Assembly (NCBI RefSeq): GCF_001975725.1
Contig: NZ_CP019434.1
Coordinates: 1,444,387 to 1,508,386, forward strand
Source: Acidihalobacter ferrooxydans
GTDB taxonomy: Bacteria; Pseudomonadota; Gammaproteobacteria; DSM-5130; Acidihalobacteraceae
Length of the DNA stretch: 64,000 bases
Direction: 5' to 3'
In this document: piece after piece, positions 1 to 9,013 of the stretch
Layout: every line of letters begins with the position of its first letter
How positions within the stretch are numbered: the first letter of the stretch is position 1
Program-made: the position numbers and the translations under genes
Notes under the pieces: model-generated
Told to the model about the DNA's origin: nothing
Database searches by the model: none
Seen by the model: only the letters and a program-made list of their open reading frames with translations

Positions 1-390
1 AGTCCAGATGCTAAGGATCACGACTGCGGCGCTGAACAGCGCGGCGGCGTAAAGCATGGCACCGGTGCGGGTGATGCGGCCGTTGGCGAGGGGGCGCAGA
101 TGCGTGCGGCGCATATGCTGATCGATGACGGGCTCGACCAGCTGATTGAGCACGCCCCCGGCGCCGCCGGCCAGAGCGATGCCGGCGAGACCGGCGAGGG
201 CACCGGGCCAGTGCCGCCAGAAGTCGGGCGCGAGCAGCTCGCCGACGATGGCGGTGAACACGAGCAGGGAGACGACCTTGGCCTTGGCCAGGGTGAGGAG
301 GTCCTTGAGGAGGCTCGGGGCGGCGACCGGCGGGGCGGTGCCGAGTAGTTCCTGTGCCGGGCCTTTGCGCCCGATTTCAAGTGGGTTCAT
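1..390 (-). CDS. cyoE: Protoheme IX farnesyltransferase (heme O synthase), partial
   Basis: Transfers a farnesyl group to heme b to make heme O, the high-spin heme of bo3 oxidases; a polytopic UbiA-superfamily inner-membrane enzyme. The 130 codons in the window begin at ATG 390 and run off the left edge, so the C-terminal half is missing. Visible family marks are the first helix with LAKAKVVSLLVFTAIVG and the prenyl-diphosphate region LNQLVEPVIDQHMRRTHLRP. The usual NxxxDxxxD motif reads NxxxExxxD here, a conservative Asp-to-Glu change. It is the last visible gene of the cyo cluster, 60 bp downstream of the CtaA-like gene. The identity is secure from sequence and context. Confidence 0.88.
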   Translation of the reverse strand, partial: MNPLEIGRKGPAQELLGTAPPVAAPSLLKDLLTLAKAKVVSLLVFTAIVGELLAPDFWRHWPGALAGLAGIALAGGAGGVLNQLVEPVIDQHMRRTHLRPLANGRITRTGAMLYAAALFSAAVVILSIWT

Positions 391-450
391 AGGTTTCTCT
401 GGCCCGGTCGACGGTGGGCTCTGTTTTCGTTTGGATTGGTAGGCGGGTGC

Positions 451-1386
451 TCACCAGTGCCACATCAGCACGACGCCGCTGGTGATCAGCAGGGCCATGA
501 CCTGATGGAAGACGACCATCACGCCTGGCGATTTCGGTTTCAGGTTGACCGCATGGAACAGGAAGAATCCGACCGCCGCCTGCAACAGGGCGAGTGCGAA
601 GGCGACGGGATAAAACGGGCTGAACCAGCCCAGGGTGCCGATGACGATGAGCGCGGCAAGGCCGTGTACCATGAAAATCCACTGCGAGGTTCGCTGCGGG
701 TGTAGAAAAGGTTCGATGGCGGTGCCGAAGCCGCGCTGGCCGGTCACCATGCCGCCCATGAAGATGGCGAACAGGATCGAATGCAGCGCGACGGTGTCGT
801 CGATATAGGGCAGCAGTTCGGTGCCGGGGTAGTTCAGCCCCAGCAGGTAATTCAGGAAGACCAGGTAAGCCAGCAGGCCGTGTGTGCCGTGCACGAAGGC
901 CGGCGCGCGGCCGGCGAGCACGTAGAGCGTGCCCATGCCGAACAGGGCGGTGATGATGATCAGGCCCAGTCCCATGAAGGTGGTGTAGCGCGGGTCGAGA
1001 ATGACCAGCGCCAGTGCGCACAGGCCGACGGCGGTGGCGAGCACGCGATGCGCCGCTTCCGGGTCGCCGCGCAGCATGAGAACGACGATATTGCGCGTGT
1101 AAGGCCATTTGGTGCCCAGCGAGAGGCCGTAACCGAAACCTTCGACGATGCTGCCGAGCATGATGAGCGCGGCAGCGAAGATGACTTCCGAAATCATCAG
1201 GCCGTCGACGATCGCGGCCTTGCCAGTCGCGGGGCTGACCAGGCCGCGCCAGATTCCCAATGCGACCGCCAGCGCCACCATGCCCGCGATTAGCAGGCCG
1301 ATGATGCGCACCGTGAGGGTCATTTCTCCCTCGACGACATGCTGCGTTTCGGCGGCGTTTGGCGGTAGATTGGGATTCGGGTTCAT
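451..1386 (-). CDS. CtaA/COX15-like membrane protein in the cyo cluster
   Basis: A 311-residue polytopic protein with about eight hydrophobic segments, lying between cyoD and cyoE. Histidines sit at regular places in alternating helices: H113 (AAHRVLATAVGL), H166/H169 (VHGTHGLLAYL), H241 (VHGLAALIVIG) and H294 (FHQVMALLITSG). This resembles the heme-ligand pattern of heme A synthase (CtaA/COX15), although overall similarity by eye is weak. The position, after cyoD and before cyoE, matches cyo clusters of acidophiles that carry ctaA and ctaB. If it converts heme O to heme A, the oxidase here would use heme A rather than heme O. The family call is an inference; a cytochrome oxidase assembly role without catalysis is the main alternative. 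Confidence 0.5.
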   Translation of the reverse strand: MNPNPNLPPNAAETQHVVEGEMTLTVRIIGLLIAGMVALAVALGIWRGLVSPATGKAAIVDGLMISEVIFAAALIMLGSIVEGFGYGLSLGTKWPYTRNIVVLMLRGDPEAAHRVLATAVGLCALALVILDPRYTTFMGLGLIIITALFGMGTLYVLAGRAPAFVHGTHGLLAYLVFLNYLLGLNYPGTELLPYIDDTVALHSILFAIFMGGMVTGQRGFGTAIEPFLHPQRTSQWIFMVHGLAALIVIGTLGWFSPFYPVAFALALLQAAVGFFLFHAVNLKPKSPGVMVVFHQVMALLITSGVVLMWHW

Positions 1387-1422
1387 TGCGGTTGCTTCCT
1401 TGCTTGTAGCCGGTGCCGGGCC

Positions 1423-1782
1423 TTACATCCCCATGCCGGGCAGGGGGATCATCGTGCGCTGCATCAGCGTGTGGAACATCCAGATCGTCAGACCGACCGC
1501 CATGACGAACAGTGGCGCTGTCATCACGATGGACACGGTATGCCAGATCTGCGTGCTTGAGAGATCGAGTTTGAAGAGGAAGTATAGCTGCACGATCACC
1601 GATACGAGTGCGATGACCGATACGGCCGTGGTCAGCCCGACCGGGGTCAGCGTGTGATTGAGCACCATCCACAGTCCGAGCAGCATGGCGCCCAGACCGA
1701 AGGCATACGCGAACAGGTAGCCGCCGGCGCTGGCGAGCTGGACTTCGGGGTGATCGATAGGGTTGTGGTGATCGTGCGACAT
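1423..1782 (-). CDS. cyoD: Cytochrome bo3 quinol oxidase subunit IV
   Basis: Small accessory subunit of the quinol oxidase: 119 residues with three predicted transmembrane helices and a His-rich N-terminus (MSHDHHNPIDHPE). The family is recognised from VSVIALVSVIVQLYFLFKLD and from its size, close to that of E. coli CyoD. The start ATG at 1782 shares one base with the TGA of cyoC, so translation is probably coupled. A longer upstream reading frame exists but overlaps cyoC out of frame and is rejected. Confidence 0.88.
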   Translation of the reverse strand: MSHDHHNPIDHPEVQLASAGGYLFAYAFGLGAMLLGLWMVLNHTLTPVGLTTAVSVIALVSVIVQLYFLFKLDLSSTQIWHTVSIVMTAPLFVMAVGLTIWMFHTLMQRTMIPLPGMGM

Positions 1783-2411
1783 CAGATGCCTCCCATCAGG
1801 TAGACGAAGGTGAACACGCAGACCCAGATGATGGCCTGGAAGTGCCAGAAAAGTTTCAGGTTGATCAGGCGATACACGTTGTTCTGGGTGAACCCGTTGG
1901 TCATGATCTGGACAATCATCACGGCCATCCAGATCAGGCCGAAAAACACATGCGCGGCGTGAGTCAGGACAATGACCCAGAAATCCGACAGGAAGCCGCT
2001 GACCTGCGGCACGGCGCCCATGGCGGCCAGTTCGGAGAACTCCCGGTACTCCATGAGCAGGAAGCCGACGCCCAGGATGAAGGACAGGAGCAGGGCGTTG
2101 ATAACGCCTGAGCGGCTGCCTTTTTTGAGCGCGACCATGCCGAAGCCGTAGATCAGGACGCTGGTGAAAATGAACAGCGTCGGCCACAGGGCGTTGATCG
2201 GGTGGATGACTTCGTTGGCGGTGAAGCTGCCGGCAAAGTTGTGCACATAGACGCCGTGCGCGGCGAACAGGCCGGCAAAGATCATCGCGTCGCTCATCAT
2301 GTACAGCCAGAAGCCGATCGAGCGGGTGCCGATGAAGTCGTGGCCGTGATCCTCATAGTCCCACAGGACAACGTTGTTCGGATCGACGGGCGCGGTTGCG
2401 TGTGAACTCAT
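1782..2411 (-). CDS. cyoC: Cytochrome bo3 quinol oxidase subunit III
   Basis: Subunit III of the heme-copper oxidase, 209 residues with five hydrophobic helices. Typical stretches are GFWLYMMSDAMIFAGLFAAH near the N-terminus and HAAHVFFGLIWM followed by FWHFQAIIWVCVFTFVYLMG at the end. The ATG at 2411 is preceded by a GGAG ribosome-binding site at a normal distance; the frame stays open upstream to 2588, but that part lacks family character and overlaps the end of cyoB. Subunit III stabilises the catalytic subunit. Confidence 0.92.
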   Translation of the reverse strand: MSSHATAPVDPNNVVLWDYEDHGHDFIGTRSIGFWLYMMSDAMIFAGLFAAHGVYVHNFAGSFTANEVIHPINALWPTLFIFTSVLIYGFGMVALKKGSRSGVINALLLSFILGVGFLLMEYREFSELAAMGAVPQVSGFLSDFWVIVLTHAAHVFFGLIWMAVMIVQIMTNGFTQNNVYRLINLKLFWHFQAIIWVCVFTFVYLMGGI

Positions 2412-2490
2412 TGTCGATACTCCAATCTGTGTAATCTGTCGTGTCGTTCGGGTTCGCCCGGGCCGCGCAAGCGGCTCGGGCGGGTTCCAA

Positions 2491-4614
2491 TCAGGTGTCT
2501 TTGCGAGACTGGCTTGGCGCGTGCCTGGAGGCGTATGCACCGCCCGCGCCGCCACCGATGGGCGCATCGGCTGTGTCGCCAGTCGCACCTGCCGCGCGTG
2601 ACAGGATTTCCTGCTCCATTTTTTCGACTTCGGCGGCCGGAATGATGTAGTCGGTGTCTTTGTCGAAGGAGCGGATGATCATGACCACGATGATGGCAAT
2701 GAGCGACGCCGCGGCCAGCCACCAGATACGCCAGACCATGGCAAAGCCGAAGAACAGCGTCAGCATGCCGATGATCAGCGGCACTGCGGTATTTTTGGGC
2801 ATGTGGATGTCCAGATAGCGGTCAGGGACCAGGCTGGTCAGGCCGTGTTCGCGGCGCCAGGCCCATTCGTCCCGATCATGAATGACCGGTGTCACCGCAA
2901 AGTTGTAGAACGGCGGCGGCGTATGCGTCATCCACTCCACCGAACGCGAGGTTTCCCAGGCGTCGGAGCCGGTCACGCGATTCTTCTCGCGGTCACGGAT
3001 GCTGACGGCAAGCTGCGCCACGAAGGCCAGCACGGACAGCGTGTAGAGCGCAATGCCCAGCATTTCGAGCAGCAGCAGCGGTTGCCAGCTGGTGTGCGCG
3101 ACATAGTCGAGGCGGCGCGTCATGCCCATGAAGCCGAGGGTGTACATCGGGATGAACACGAGCAGCGTGCCCGCGGTGAACAGCCAGAAGAAGAGCTTGC
3201 CGAGCTTTTCGTCAAGTCTGAAGCCGAACACCTTGGGCCACCAGAACGCGACCGCGCCGAAACTTGCGTAGGCGATCAGCAGGAACATGTTGTGGAAGTG
3301 GGCAATCACGAACACGCTGTTGTGCACGAGATAGTTGATCGCCGGCACCGACAGCATCATGCCGGTCATGCCGCCCGTGATCAGCAGGAACAGCGAGCCC
3401 AGCGCCCAGAGCATCGGGGTGGGGAACCGCAGGCGCCCGCGATACATGGTGAAGGCCCAGTTGAACACTTTCACGCCGGTGGGGATGCCGACCAGCATGG
3501 TGGCGATACTGAAGTAACTGTTCACGCCGGGGCTGGCGCCCATGGTGAAGAAGTGATGCAGCCACACGGTCCAGGACACCAGAGCGATGGCCATGGAAGC
3601 GAGCACCATGGTGATGTAACCGAACAGCGGCTTCTCGGAGAACGTGGGGATGATTTCCGACAGGAAACCGAACGCCGGAATGACCACGAAGTACACTTCC
3701 GGGTGGCCCCAGATCCAGAACAGGTTGGTGTACATCATCAGGTTGCCGCCCAGATCGGCGGTAAAGAAATGCGTGCCGACGTAACGGTCGAAGGTCAGCA
3801 GGCCGAGCGCGACGCCGAGAACCGGGAAGGACGTCAGCGCGATGATGTTGCTGGCCAGCGTGGTCCAGGTGAAAATCGGCAGACGGCCCCAGGTCATGCC
3901 CGGTGCGCGCATCTTGATGATGGTGGCGATCAGGTTTACCGCACCCAGGGTGGTGCCGATACTGCCGAGCTGAATCGACCAGATGTAATAGTCGACGCCG
4001 ACGCCCGGACTGTATGGCAGTTCGGTCAACGGTGTCAGGCCCACCCAGCCGGCATGTGAAAAGTCGCCGACGAACAGGGCGATCATCACCAGTGCGGCGG
4101 CGACCACGGTCAGCCACAGACCCAGTGCGTTGAGGTAGGGGTAGGCCATGTCACGCGCGCCGATCTGGATCGGCATGATGATGTTCATGAAGCCGACCAG
4201 AATCGGGGTCACGGCGAGCAGGATCATGATCATGCCGTGCGCGGTGAACACCTGATCGAAGTGATACGGTGGCAGATAGCCATGCGCCGCGCCAAGTATC
4301 CCGGGTGAGTCGGGGCCGACGGCCATGGCTTGCTGCGTGCGGATCATTATGGCGTCGGAAAAGCCGCGGAACATCATTACGAGGCCGACCAGGATGTACA
4401 TAATGCCGAGTTTTTTATGGTCGACGGTGGTCAGCCAGTCTTTCCACAACCATTTCCAGCGATTGGTGCAGGTGAGCCAGAAGGCGAGCAGCGCGCCACC
4501 AACCACCACCAATTGAAAGGCGAAAAAAATCACCGGATTGTTGTAATGAACGTCCAGCAATAAGCCGAGTCGTCCGAAAATTGGACTCCAGGGTCCCTGT
4601 AGGTCTACAAGCAT
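2491..4614 (-). CDS. cyoB: Cytochrome bo3 quinol oxidase subunit I
   Basis: Catalytic heme-copper subunit, 707 residues, reducing O2 to water and pumping protons. Visible marks: WGHPEVYFVVIPAFG (copper ligand and the cross-linked Tyr), WLHHFFTMG (the CuB His pair) and HNSVFVIAHFHNM (heme ligands). The residues that bind ubiquinol in E. coli CyoB have equivalents here: R83 and D87 in RGFSDAIM, H118 and Q121 in HFDQ. This identifies a quinol oxidase rather than a cytochrome c oxidase. Start ATG 4614 has GGGAG upstream. The C-terminus is slightly extended and Gly/Ala-rich. Electrons probably arrive from the quinol pool that the neighbouring DoxDA fills. Confidence 0.95.
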   Translation of the reverse strand: MLVDLQGPWSPIFGRLGLLLDVHYNNPVIFFAFQLVVVGGALLAFWLTCTNRWKWLWKDWLTTVDHKKLGIMYILVGLVMMFRGFSDAIMIRTQQAMAVGPDSPGILGAAHGYLPPYHFDQVFTAHGMIMILLAVTPILVGFMNIIMPIQIGARDMAYPYLNALGLWLTVVAAALVMIALFVGDFSHAGWVGLTPLTELPYSPGVGVDYYIWSIQLGSIGTTLGAVNLIATIIKMRAPGMTWGRLPIFTWTTLASNIIALTSFPVLGVALGLLTFDRYVGTHFFTADLGGNLMMYTNLFWIWGHPEVYFVVIPAFGFLSEIIPTFSEKPLFGYITMVLASMAIALVSWTVWLHHFFTMGASPGVNSYFSIATMLVGIPTGVKVFNWAFTMYRGRLRFPTPMLWALGSLFLLITGGMTGMMLSVPAINYLVHNSVFVIAHFHNMFLLIAYASFGAVAFWWPKVFGFRLDEKLGKLFFWLFTAGTLLVFIPMYTLGFMGMTRRLDYVAHTSWQPLLLLEMLGIALYTLSVLAFVAQLAVSIRDREKNRVTGSDAWETSRSVEWMTHTPPPFYNFAVTPVIHDRDEWAWRREHGLTSLVPDRYLDIHMPKNTAVPLIIGMLTLFFGFAMVWRIWWLAAASLIAIIVVMIIRSFDKDTDYIIPAAEVEKMEQEILSRAAGATGDTADAPIGGGAGGAYASRHAPSQSRKDT

Positions 4615-4631
4615 GGTGATAACGCTCCCGG

Positions 4632-5579
4632 TCAGTTCGAATGCTGCTTGAATTCGTTGGACAACATGTTCTCGGTCAGAAACATGGGGGTCTTGTACAA
4701 AAGTTTGCCGTCACGCACGTTTTTGATGACGTGGCCGAACAGGTCAGGCAGAACGTCCGTGAAGTACTGGACTTTCCCGCCCGTGTTGATAGTCGGCTTG
4801 GCGAAGGTCTTGAACGTGGTGTAGGTGAGCTTGTCGGTACTCTGCTGAGCCTTGCTGACCCATGCGTTGAAGTCTGCTTCGGTCACGGCTTTGACTTTGA
4901 ACTCCATCCAGGACGTGCCGCCGCCGCTCAGCGCGGCGGTGAAACCGTGATACTCGCCAATGTGCTGTACCACCATTGACTGCTTGCTGCGCATGCCGGG
5001 CATGACGTACACCTGACCGACGATCTGCGGAATGAAAAAGTTGTTCGTGACCGAGGTCGAGGTCAGGCGAAAATTGACCGGGCGATCCACGGGGACGACC
5101 AGTTCATTGGATGCGGCGACGTTCTGCGAGGGATACACGAACAGCCACTGCCAGTCCGTGGTGATGACATCGACCTCAAGCGGTTTCGCCTTGCTGTATT
5201 TGGCGTGCTCGCTGACGATGGTCGGGTTCCAGGGATTGACCTGGTGCGTGCCGATATACGAGTAGACGGCAAGCACTACGACAATAACGACCGGCACGCC
5301 CCAGACGAGCACTTCCAGCGCGTTCGAGTGCGACCACTTCGGTGCGTGAGTGGCATTGTTGCCGGCGCGATACTTGATCATCACCCAAACGGTGAACAGG
5401 ATGGTCGGGACGATGATGACGAGCATGATCGCCACATCGACGATCATGTAATAGAGCTCGGTCTGGGCGATGATGCCCTTGGGGTTGAATAGCCAAAAAT
5501 CAGAACTGCAACCGCCTAAGAACAATAAGGGCAGTAAAGCCAGATAGCGGAAAAAGCCTGGGATTTTTTTCCTCGTCAT
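4632..5579 (-). CDS. cyoA: Cytochrome bo3 quinol oxidase subunit II (lipoprotein)
   Basis: Subunit II, 315 residues. It has a lipoprotein signal (LLFLGGC, Cys at about residue 24), two transmembrane helices and a periplasmic cupredoxin-like domain. The CuA site of cytochrome c oxidases is absent: there are no Cys ligands around LSGGGTSWMEFKVK, as expected of a quinol-oxidising enzyme. Start ATG 5579 follows AGGAG. It is the first gene of cyoABCD-ctaA-like-cyoE, with 17 bp to cyoB. Confidence 0.93.
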   Translation of the reverse strand: MTRKKIPGFFRYLALLPLLFLGGCSSDFWLFNPKGIIAQTELYYMIVDVAIMLVIIVPTILFTVWVMIKYRAGNNATHAPKWSHSNALEVLVWGVPVVIVVVLAVYSYIGTHQVNPWNPTIVSEHAKYSKAKPLEVDVITTDWQWLFVYPSQNVAASNELVVPVDRPVNFRLTSTSVTNNFFIPQIVGQVYVMPGMRSKQSMVVQHIGEYHGFTAALSGGGTSWMEFKVKAVTEADFNAWVSKAQQSTDKLTYTTFKTFAKPTINTGGKVQYFTDVLPDLFGHVIKNVRDGKLLYKTPMFLTENMLSNEFKQHSN

Positions 5580-5747
5580 GGTCGAATTCGTCTCCTGAAA
5601 GGCGGTGAATTGATGAGCTGCGCCATTGCGCTGCGGTATACCGCACGCGTCACGACCGGGTTAGACTTTCGCTAACTCGCTGAAATTATGATGGATAATT
5701 CACTTCGAATGATGCGTTGTAATGTCTATTGCCCGTTGCGGGATGAT

Positions 5748-5775
5748 TGTATATTCGAAGTCGATACGAGTGCAA
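5748..5775 (-). promoter_or_regulatory. Candidate sigma-70 promoter of the cyo operon
   Basis: On the minus strand TTGCAC (5775-5770) and TATACA (5753-5748) are separated by 16 bp, about 170 bp before cyoA. They lie in a markedly AT-rich island (about 5690-5880) inside the 455-bp gap between tetH and cyoA. An inverted repeat GTTAG-N7-CTAAC at 5660-5676 lies between this promoter and the gene and could be an operator. Nothing else was recognised in the gap. Confidence 0.35.
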
Positions 5776-6034
5776 AGAAATGCTAAGAAAACGCAATTGA
5801 AATTAATTTGTCATGGATTAGTGTTAGTAATGCTCGCCTATATTAAATAATAATATTCTTAATTACTAAAACTAACGGCGTCGATTGATCATGCAATCGA
5901 AGGGTGGTCTGCTTGATATTTCCTGCCAATCGTCGCTTCAGGATACGATGATCGACGGCCTCTTGCGGGCCACTGATCGGATAACCCTGGAAGCCACGGC
6001 ATGGCCGGCTGGTAGGGCCATGCCGTGTAGTGTG

Positions 6035-7574
6035 TCATCCGCGATAGTTCGGATTGACCTCCGACACCGGAATGGCATTGATCCAATCCCAGGAGTTGCC
6101 GAGATAAATCGTGCCGCCGACGATGGTTGGATTGACAATGCCGAAGCGTCCGCCGACGTAGTGTTTCCCGATCAGGGCGCTGGTCTTTGGATTCAAGGCG
6201 TAGACGTATGGGCCGGTGGAGACATAAAGCGTGCCCTTGTAGTACGTGGCCGGGCCGCGACCGGCGCCCGCCGGGCCTGCGTCGGGTACATGCCAGGTCC
6301 ACAGGAGTTTGCCGGTTTTAAGGTTCCGCGCCTGATAGACGCTGTTGACCGGGGTGCCGACATAGACCACTCCGTCATGGATCATCGGCATGCCGCCCTT
6401 GAAGGCGGGGGGGCAGGGGACCGCGGCCCATGTTCGCCTTCCAGAGAATTTTTCCGGTTTTGGCCGACATGGCCTCGATGATGGTATCCACGGTTTTGTG
6501 ACCGTCATGCACGCGCTTGTCCGCAACGGTATCCTGCACGACGATGCCATTGTCCACGACCGGGGCTACATCGCCCATGCCCGTGTTGACCGCGCCCTTG
6601 ATCGTCTGTTTCCACAGAACCTTGCCCGTCTTGGCGTCGAGACAATAAACATAGGGCACCACCGACATGCTCAGGTAGACGCGCCCCTTATAGACGACCG
6701 GGTCTGACATGTTCGCAATGCCGCCAACATGGGTTTCCCAGATTTTTCTGCCATTACTGGCGTCGATTGCGAACACGTTGCCGGCGCCGGTGGATACAAA
6801 CAAAGCGCCGTACGCATAGGCGGGCGTGGGCATTGCTTCGCCTTGAGTCAGGAACAGCCACTGGAATTTTCCGGTGTTCTTATTCAAGGAAACGACACCG
6901 TTGAAACTTTCGTCCTCGCCGCGGGAGGTTTTTCCGGTTTTGGCGTATTTGATGACATGCGCAAAGTTGAACGACACGCTCCCGGCGGAAAGATAAACGC
7001 TGTTCCCTGCCACGACAGGGTCGCCCATCAGGTTGTTCTGCAGAGGACTGGCGCGCCAGATCAATTGACCGGTGCGGGCATTCAATGCATAGGCGAACAT
7101 ATCGTCGCTTTCGGCATAAATAACGCCATCGACGGCTGTAACGCCTAAGGCGTTGCCCATGAACTGAGTCTGTACGGGAAGGGCTTCACGTTCACCATAG
7201 ACCTTGTCTCCGAACGGTAATTTGTCGCTAAGTGGCCAGGCGCGCGCCTCGGCGTAATTCCATCCAACGCCCTGACGCAGCCAGGCGGGGGCATCATGGC
7301 TGACGGGGAATGCGGCATTGTGCCGGGCGTTGGCATAGACCGAGGTCCATTCGTGAGGAAATCCTGCGCGATTGGCTGCGGACGGTGCGTTCTGCGGCAT
7401 GTAAATTCGCTGGAAGGGGCCGAAAGGCGCTATCGGGAGCGTCCCCGTCCAGGTTTCCGAACTGGGCTTGTTCGAAGTTCCCGCAGCGAATGCGGCCAGT
7501 GGCGCACTCAGGCCCGCTGCGCAGCAACCGCAAAGGGCCAGCTTCAAAGCTCGGGAAATTATTTTGTTGTTCAT
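6035..7574 (-). CDS. tetH: Tetrathionate hydrolase-like PQQ-type beta-propeller protein, frameshifted
   Basis: A secreted beta-propeller protein of about 510 residues once the frame is repaired. It starts at ATG 7574 with a signal peptide (MNNKIISRALKLALCGCCAA ending in AAFAAG) and a good AAGGTG ribosome site. Repeated blades of the type DPVVYKGRVYLS and LDAKTGKVLWKQ are typical of PQQ-binding-like proteins. Tetrathionate hydrolases of Acidithiobacillus belong to this fold, have this size and sit next to doxD, which is the basis of the name. The frame breaks in a run of seven C (7 G on the plus strand, 6407-6413). Reading six C restores GRGPLPPAFKGGMPMIHDG and the remaining blades to the stop at 6035. 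Sequencing error, phase variation and a true pseudogene are all possible. A quinoprotein dehydrogenase is the alternative function. Confidence 0.7.
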
Positions 7575-7871
7575 GATCGACACCTTTTGTGATGGAAGGT
7601 GCCAAGTGAGACTTTCGAACACCCGGATTGTTCTATGGAAAATACTTGTATCCGGTTAATTCGTTTAATGAAAACAAATAATAATATTATGTATTTATGA
7701 AATATTGGAGACAAAACGCACGTGCTCTAAAGCCCACAAAACCCCATTTAAAATAATAAAATCCGGGTTTCATTAACGTTTGGTAGGAACTTTTTTTGAG
7801 TGAAGCGGGTCGTACCTTCCATATACGGTCGCTTGCTTTCATAAACCCAATTTCTGGGGAGCCTGTTTCTC
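7575..7871. promoter_or_regulatory. Divergent tetH/doxDA control region
   Basis: A 297-bp AT-rich gap between the divergent tetH and doxDA starts. It is strikingly richer in A+T than its surroundings, with TTTAATGAAAACAAATAATA-like tracts around 7660-7700. One copy of ATCCGGGTTTCAT at 7771-7783 resembles the end of the dispersed CCCGAATGTTTCA repeat family. A shared regulator acting here would co-control both sulfur genes; no specific operator is identified. Confidence 0.45.
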
Positions 7872-8957
7872 ATGGACACATCAAGCAATTCTGCACGTCA
7901 ATGGACCCCGGAAAGTCTATTCGCCATGGCCGGTCTGATGGCTCTGGCGGTTCGTCTGGTACAGGGCTGGATATTCTGGGGTGGTGCTTCGCGCCGTTTT
8001 TTCTATGATTTTCACTCGATCCATGGCAGCGAATACGCCGTCAAGCTTGATCCTAACGTACACGGCTATCTGGCCAATAAACTCGTGCATGCCATGCCCG
8101 GTTCGATGTTCCCGGGGCTCCTCCAGTGGGTGGTGATGCATGGCGGTTTTCTGCTGTTCATGGTCTGGTTCTGGTCCCTGGTCGAACTGGTGGTTGGCGT
8201 GGGGCTGATTCTGGGTATCGCCACGCGTCTATTGGCGTTCGCCAGTCTGGGGCTGAATATTTCCCTGATGCTGATTTTCGGCTGGATGGGTTCGACCTGC
8301 GTGGATGAATGGACTATGGCGTCCGCTGGATTCGCCATGGGCGCCACGCTGATGGTTACCGGCAGCGGGCTATGGTCGGTCGATCACTGGATCGCCAATC
8401 GGTGGCCCTCGCTGGGCGAAAAAGGGTGGTTCCGGTGGTTGTTTTCCGGGCCCTTGCCCATGCAGGCGACGCGCCGCTGGGGCGCGGCACTGGGTATCTT
8501 GTCCTTGCTCTTCACCGTCGGTTTTTATCAGTATATTCATGGTGCCGTAATCAGTCCGCTGCACGCGCGTGTCAGTTTCCACAAGCACGATTTGGCGCTG
8601 AACACGCTCAGTGCGCAAACGGATGGCAAGCTGCGCTTCCATGCCTATGTTGACGCCGGGCCGGATACGGCCAAGCTTTATCTGATCGATGCCCGCTTGG
8701 TGAATGCTCAGGGTAAAACCGTCGAGAACTGGAACGGCAAGCAGTTAAGCACCTTGCCCAAGTCGGCTATCGACAACTTGTTCCATCAGCCCTGGGCCTC
8801 GCAAATCAAGCCGACCCGGTATGGTTTGGGCGGTATCACCGGCGCCAAGGCATTTATCACTTTGCCGGGGCAGCATAGCTTGGCGAGCGGGCGCTACACG
8901 TTGCGCTTGATGAATATTGACGGGCGGACCTGGTCTGCTCCGGTCACGGTTTCATAA
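7872..8957 (+). CDS. doxDA: Thiosulfate:quinone oxidoreductase, DoxD-DoxA fusion
   Basis: A 361-residue fusion. Residues 1 to about 190 are the DoxD membrane domain with four to five helices (FWSLVELVVGVGLILGIATR, LLAFASLGLNISLMLIFGWM). Residues about 205-361 form the DoxA domain, one helix plus an extracytoplasmic beta-rich part ending GRYTLRLMNIDGRTWSAPV. TQO couples thiosulfate to tetrathionate and passes electrons to the quinone pool. Acidithiobacillus carries similar fusions, while Acidianus has two separate subunits. The ATG at 7872 follows GGGGAG at 7857. The divergent tetH-like gene would hydrolyse the product, and the bo3 oxidase upstream would reoxidise the quinol. Confidence 0.85.
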   Translation: MDTSSNSARQWTPESLFAMAGLMALAVRLVQGWIFWGGASRRFFYDFHSIHGSEYAVKLDPNVHGYLANKLVHAMPGSMFPGLLQWVVMHGGFLLFMVWFWSLVELVVGVGLILGIATRLLAFASLGLNISLMLIFGWMGSTCVDEWTMASAGFAMGATLMVTGSGLWSVDHWIANRWPSLGEKGWFRWLFSGPLPMQATRRWGAALGILSLLFTVGFYQYIHGAVISPLHARVSFHKHDLALNTLSAQTDGKLRFHAYVDAGPDTAKLYLIDARLVNAQGKTVENWNGKQLSTLPKSAIDNLFHQPWASQIKPTRYGLGGITGAKAFITLPGQHSLASGRYTLRLMNIDGRTWSAPVTVS

Positions 8958-9013
8958 TCGCGCGCCAGGCGTGCAGACAGGTGAGCGCGTGCGTTGCGTC
9001 GCAGCGCATGCGC

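Noticed and set aside
2491-4614. Cytochrome c oxidase subunit I
   Set aside because: Quinol-binding residues are present in this subunit and the CuA cysteines are absent in subunit II, so it is a quinol oxidase.
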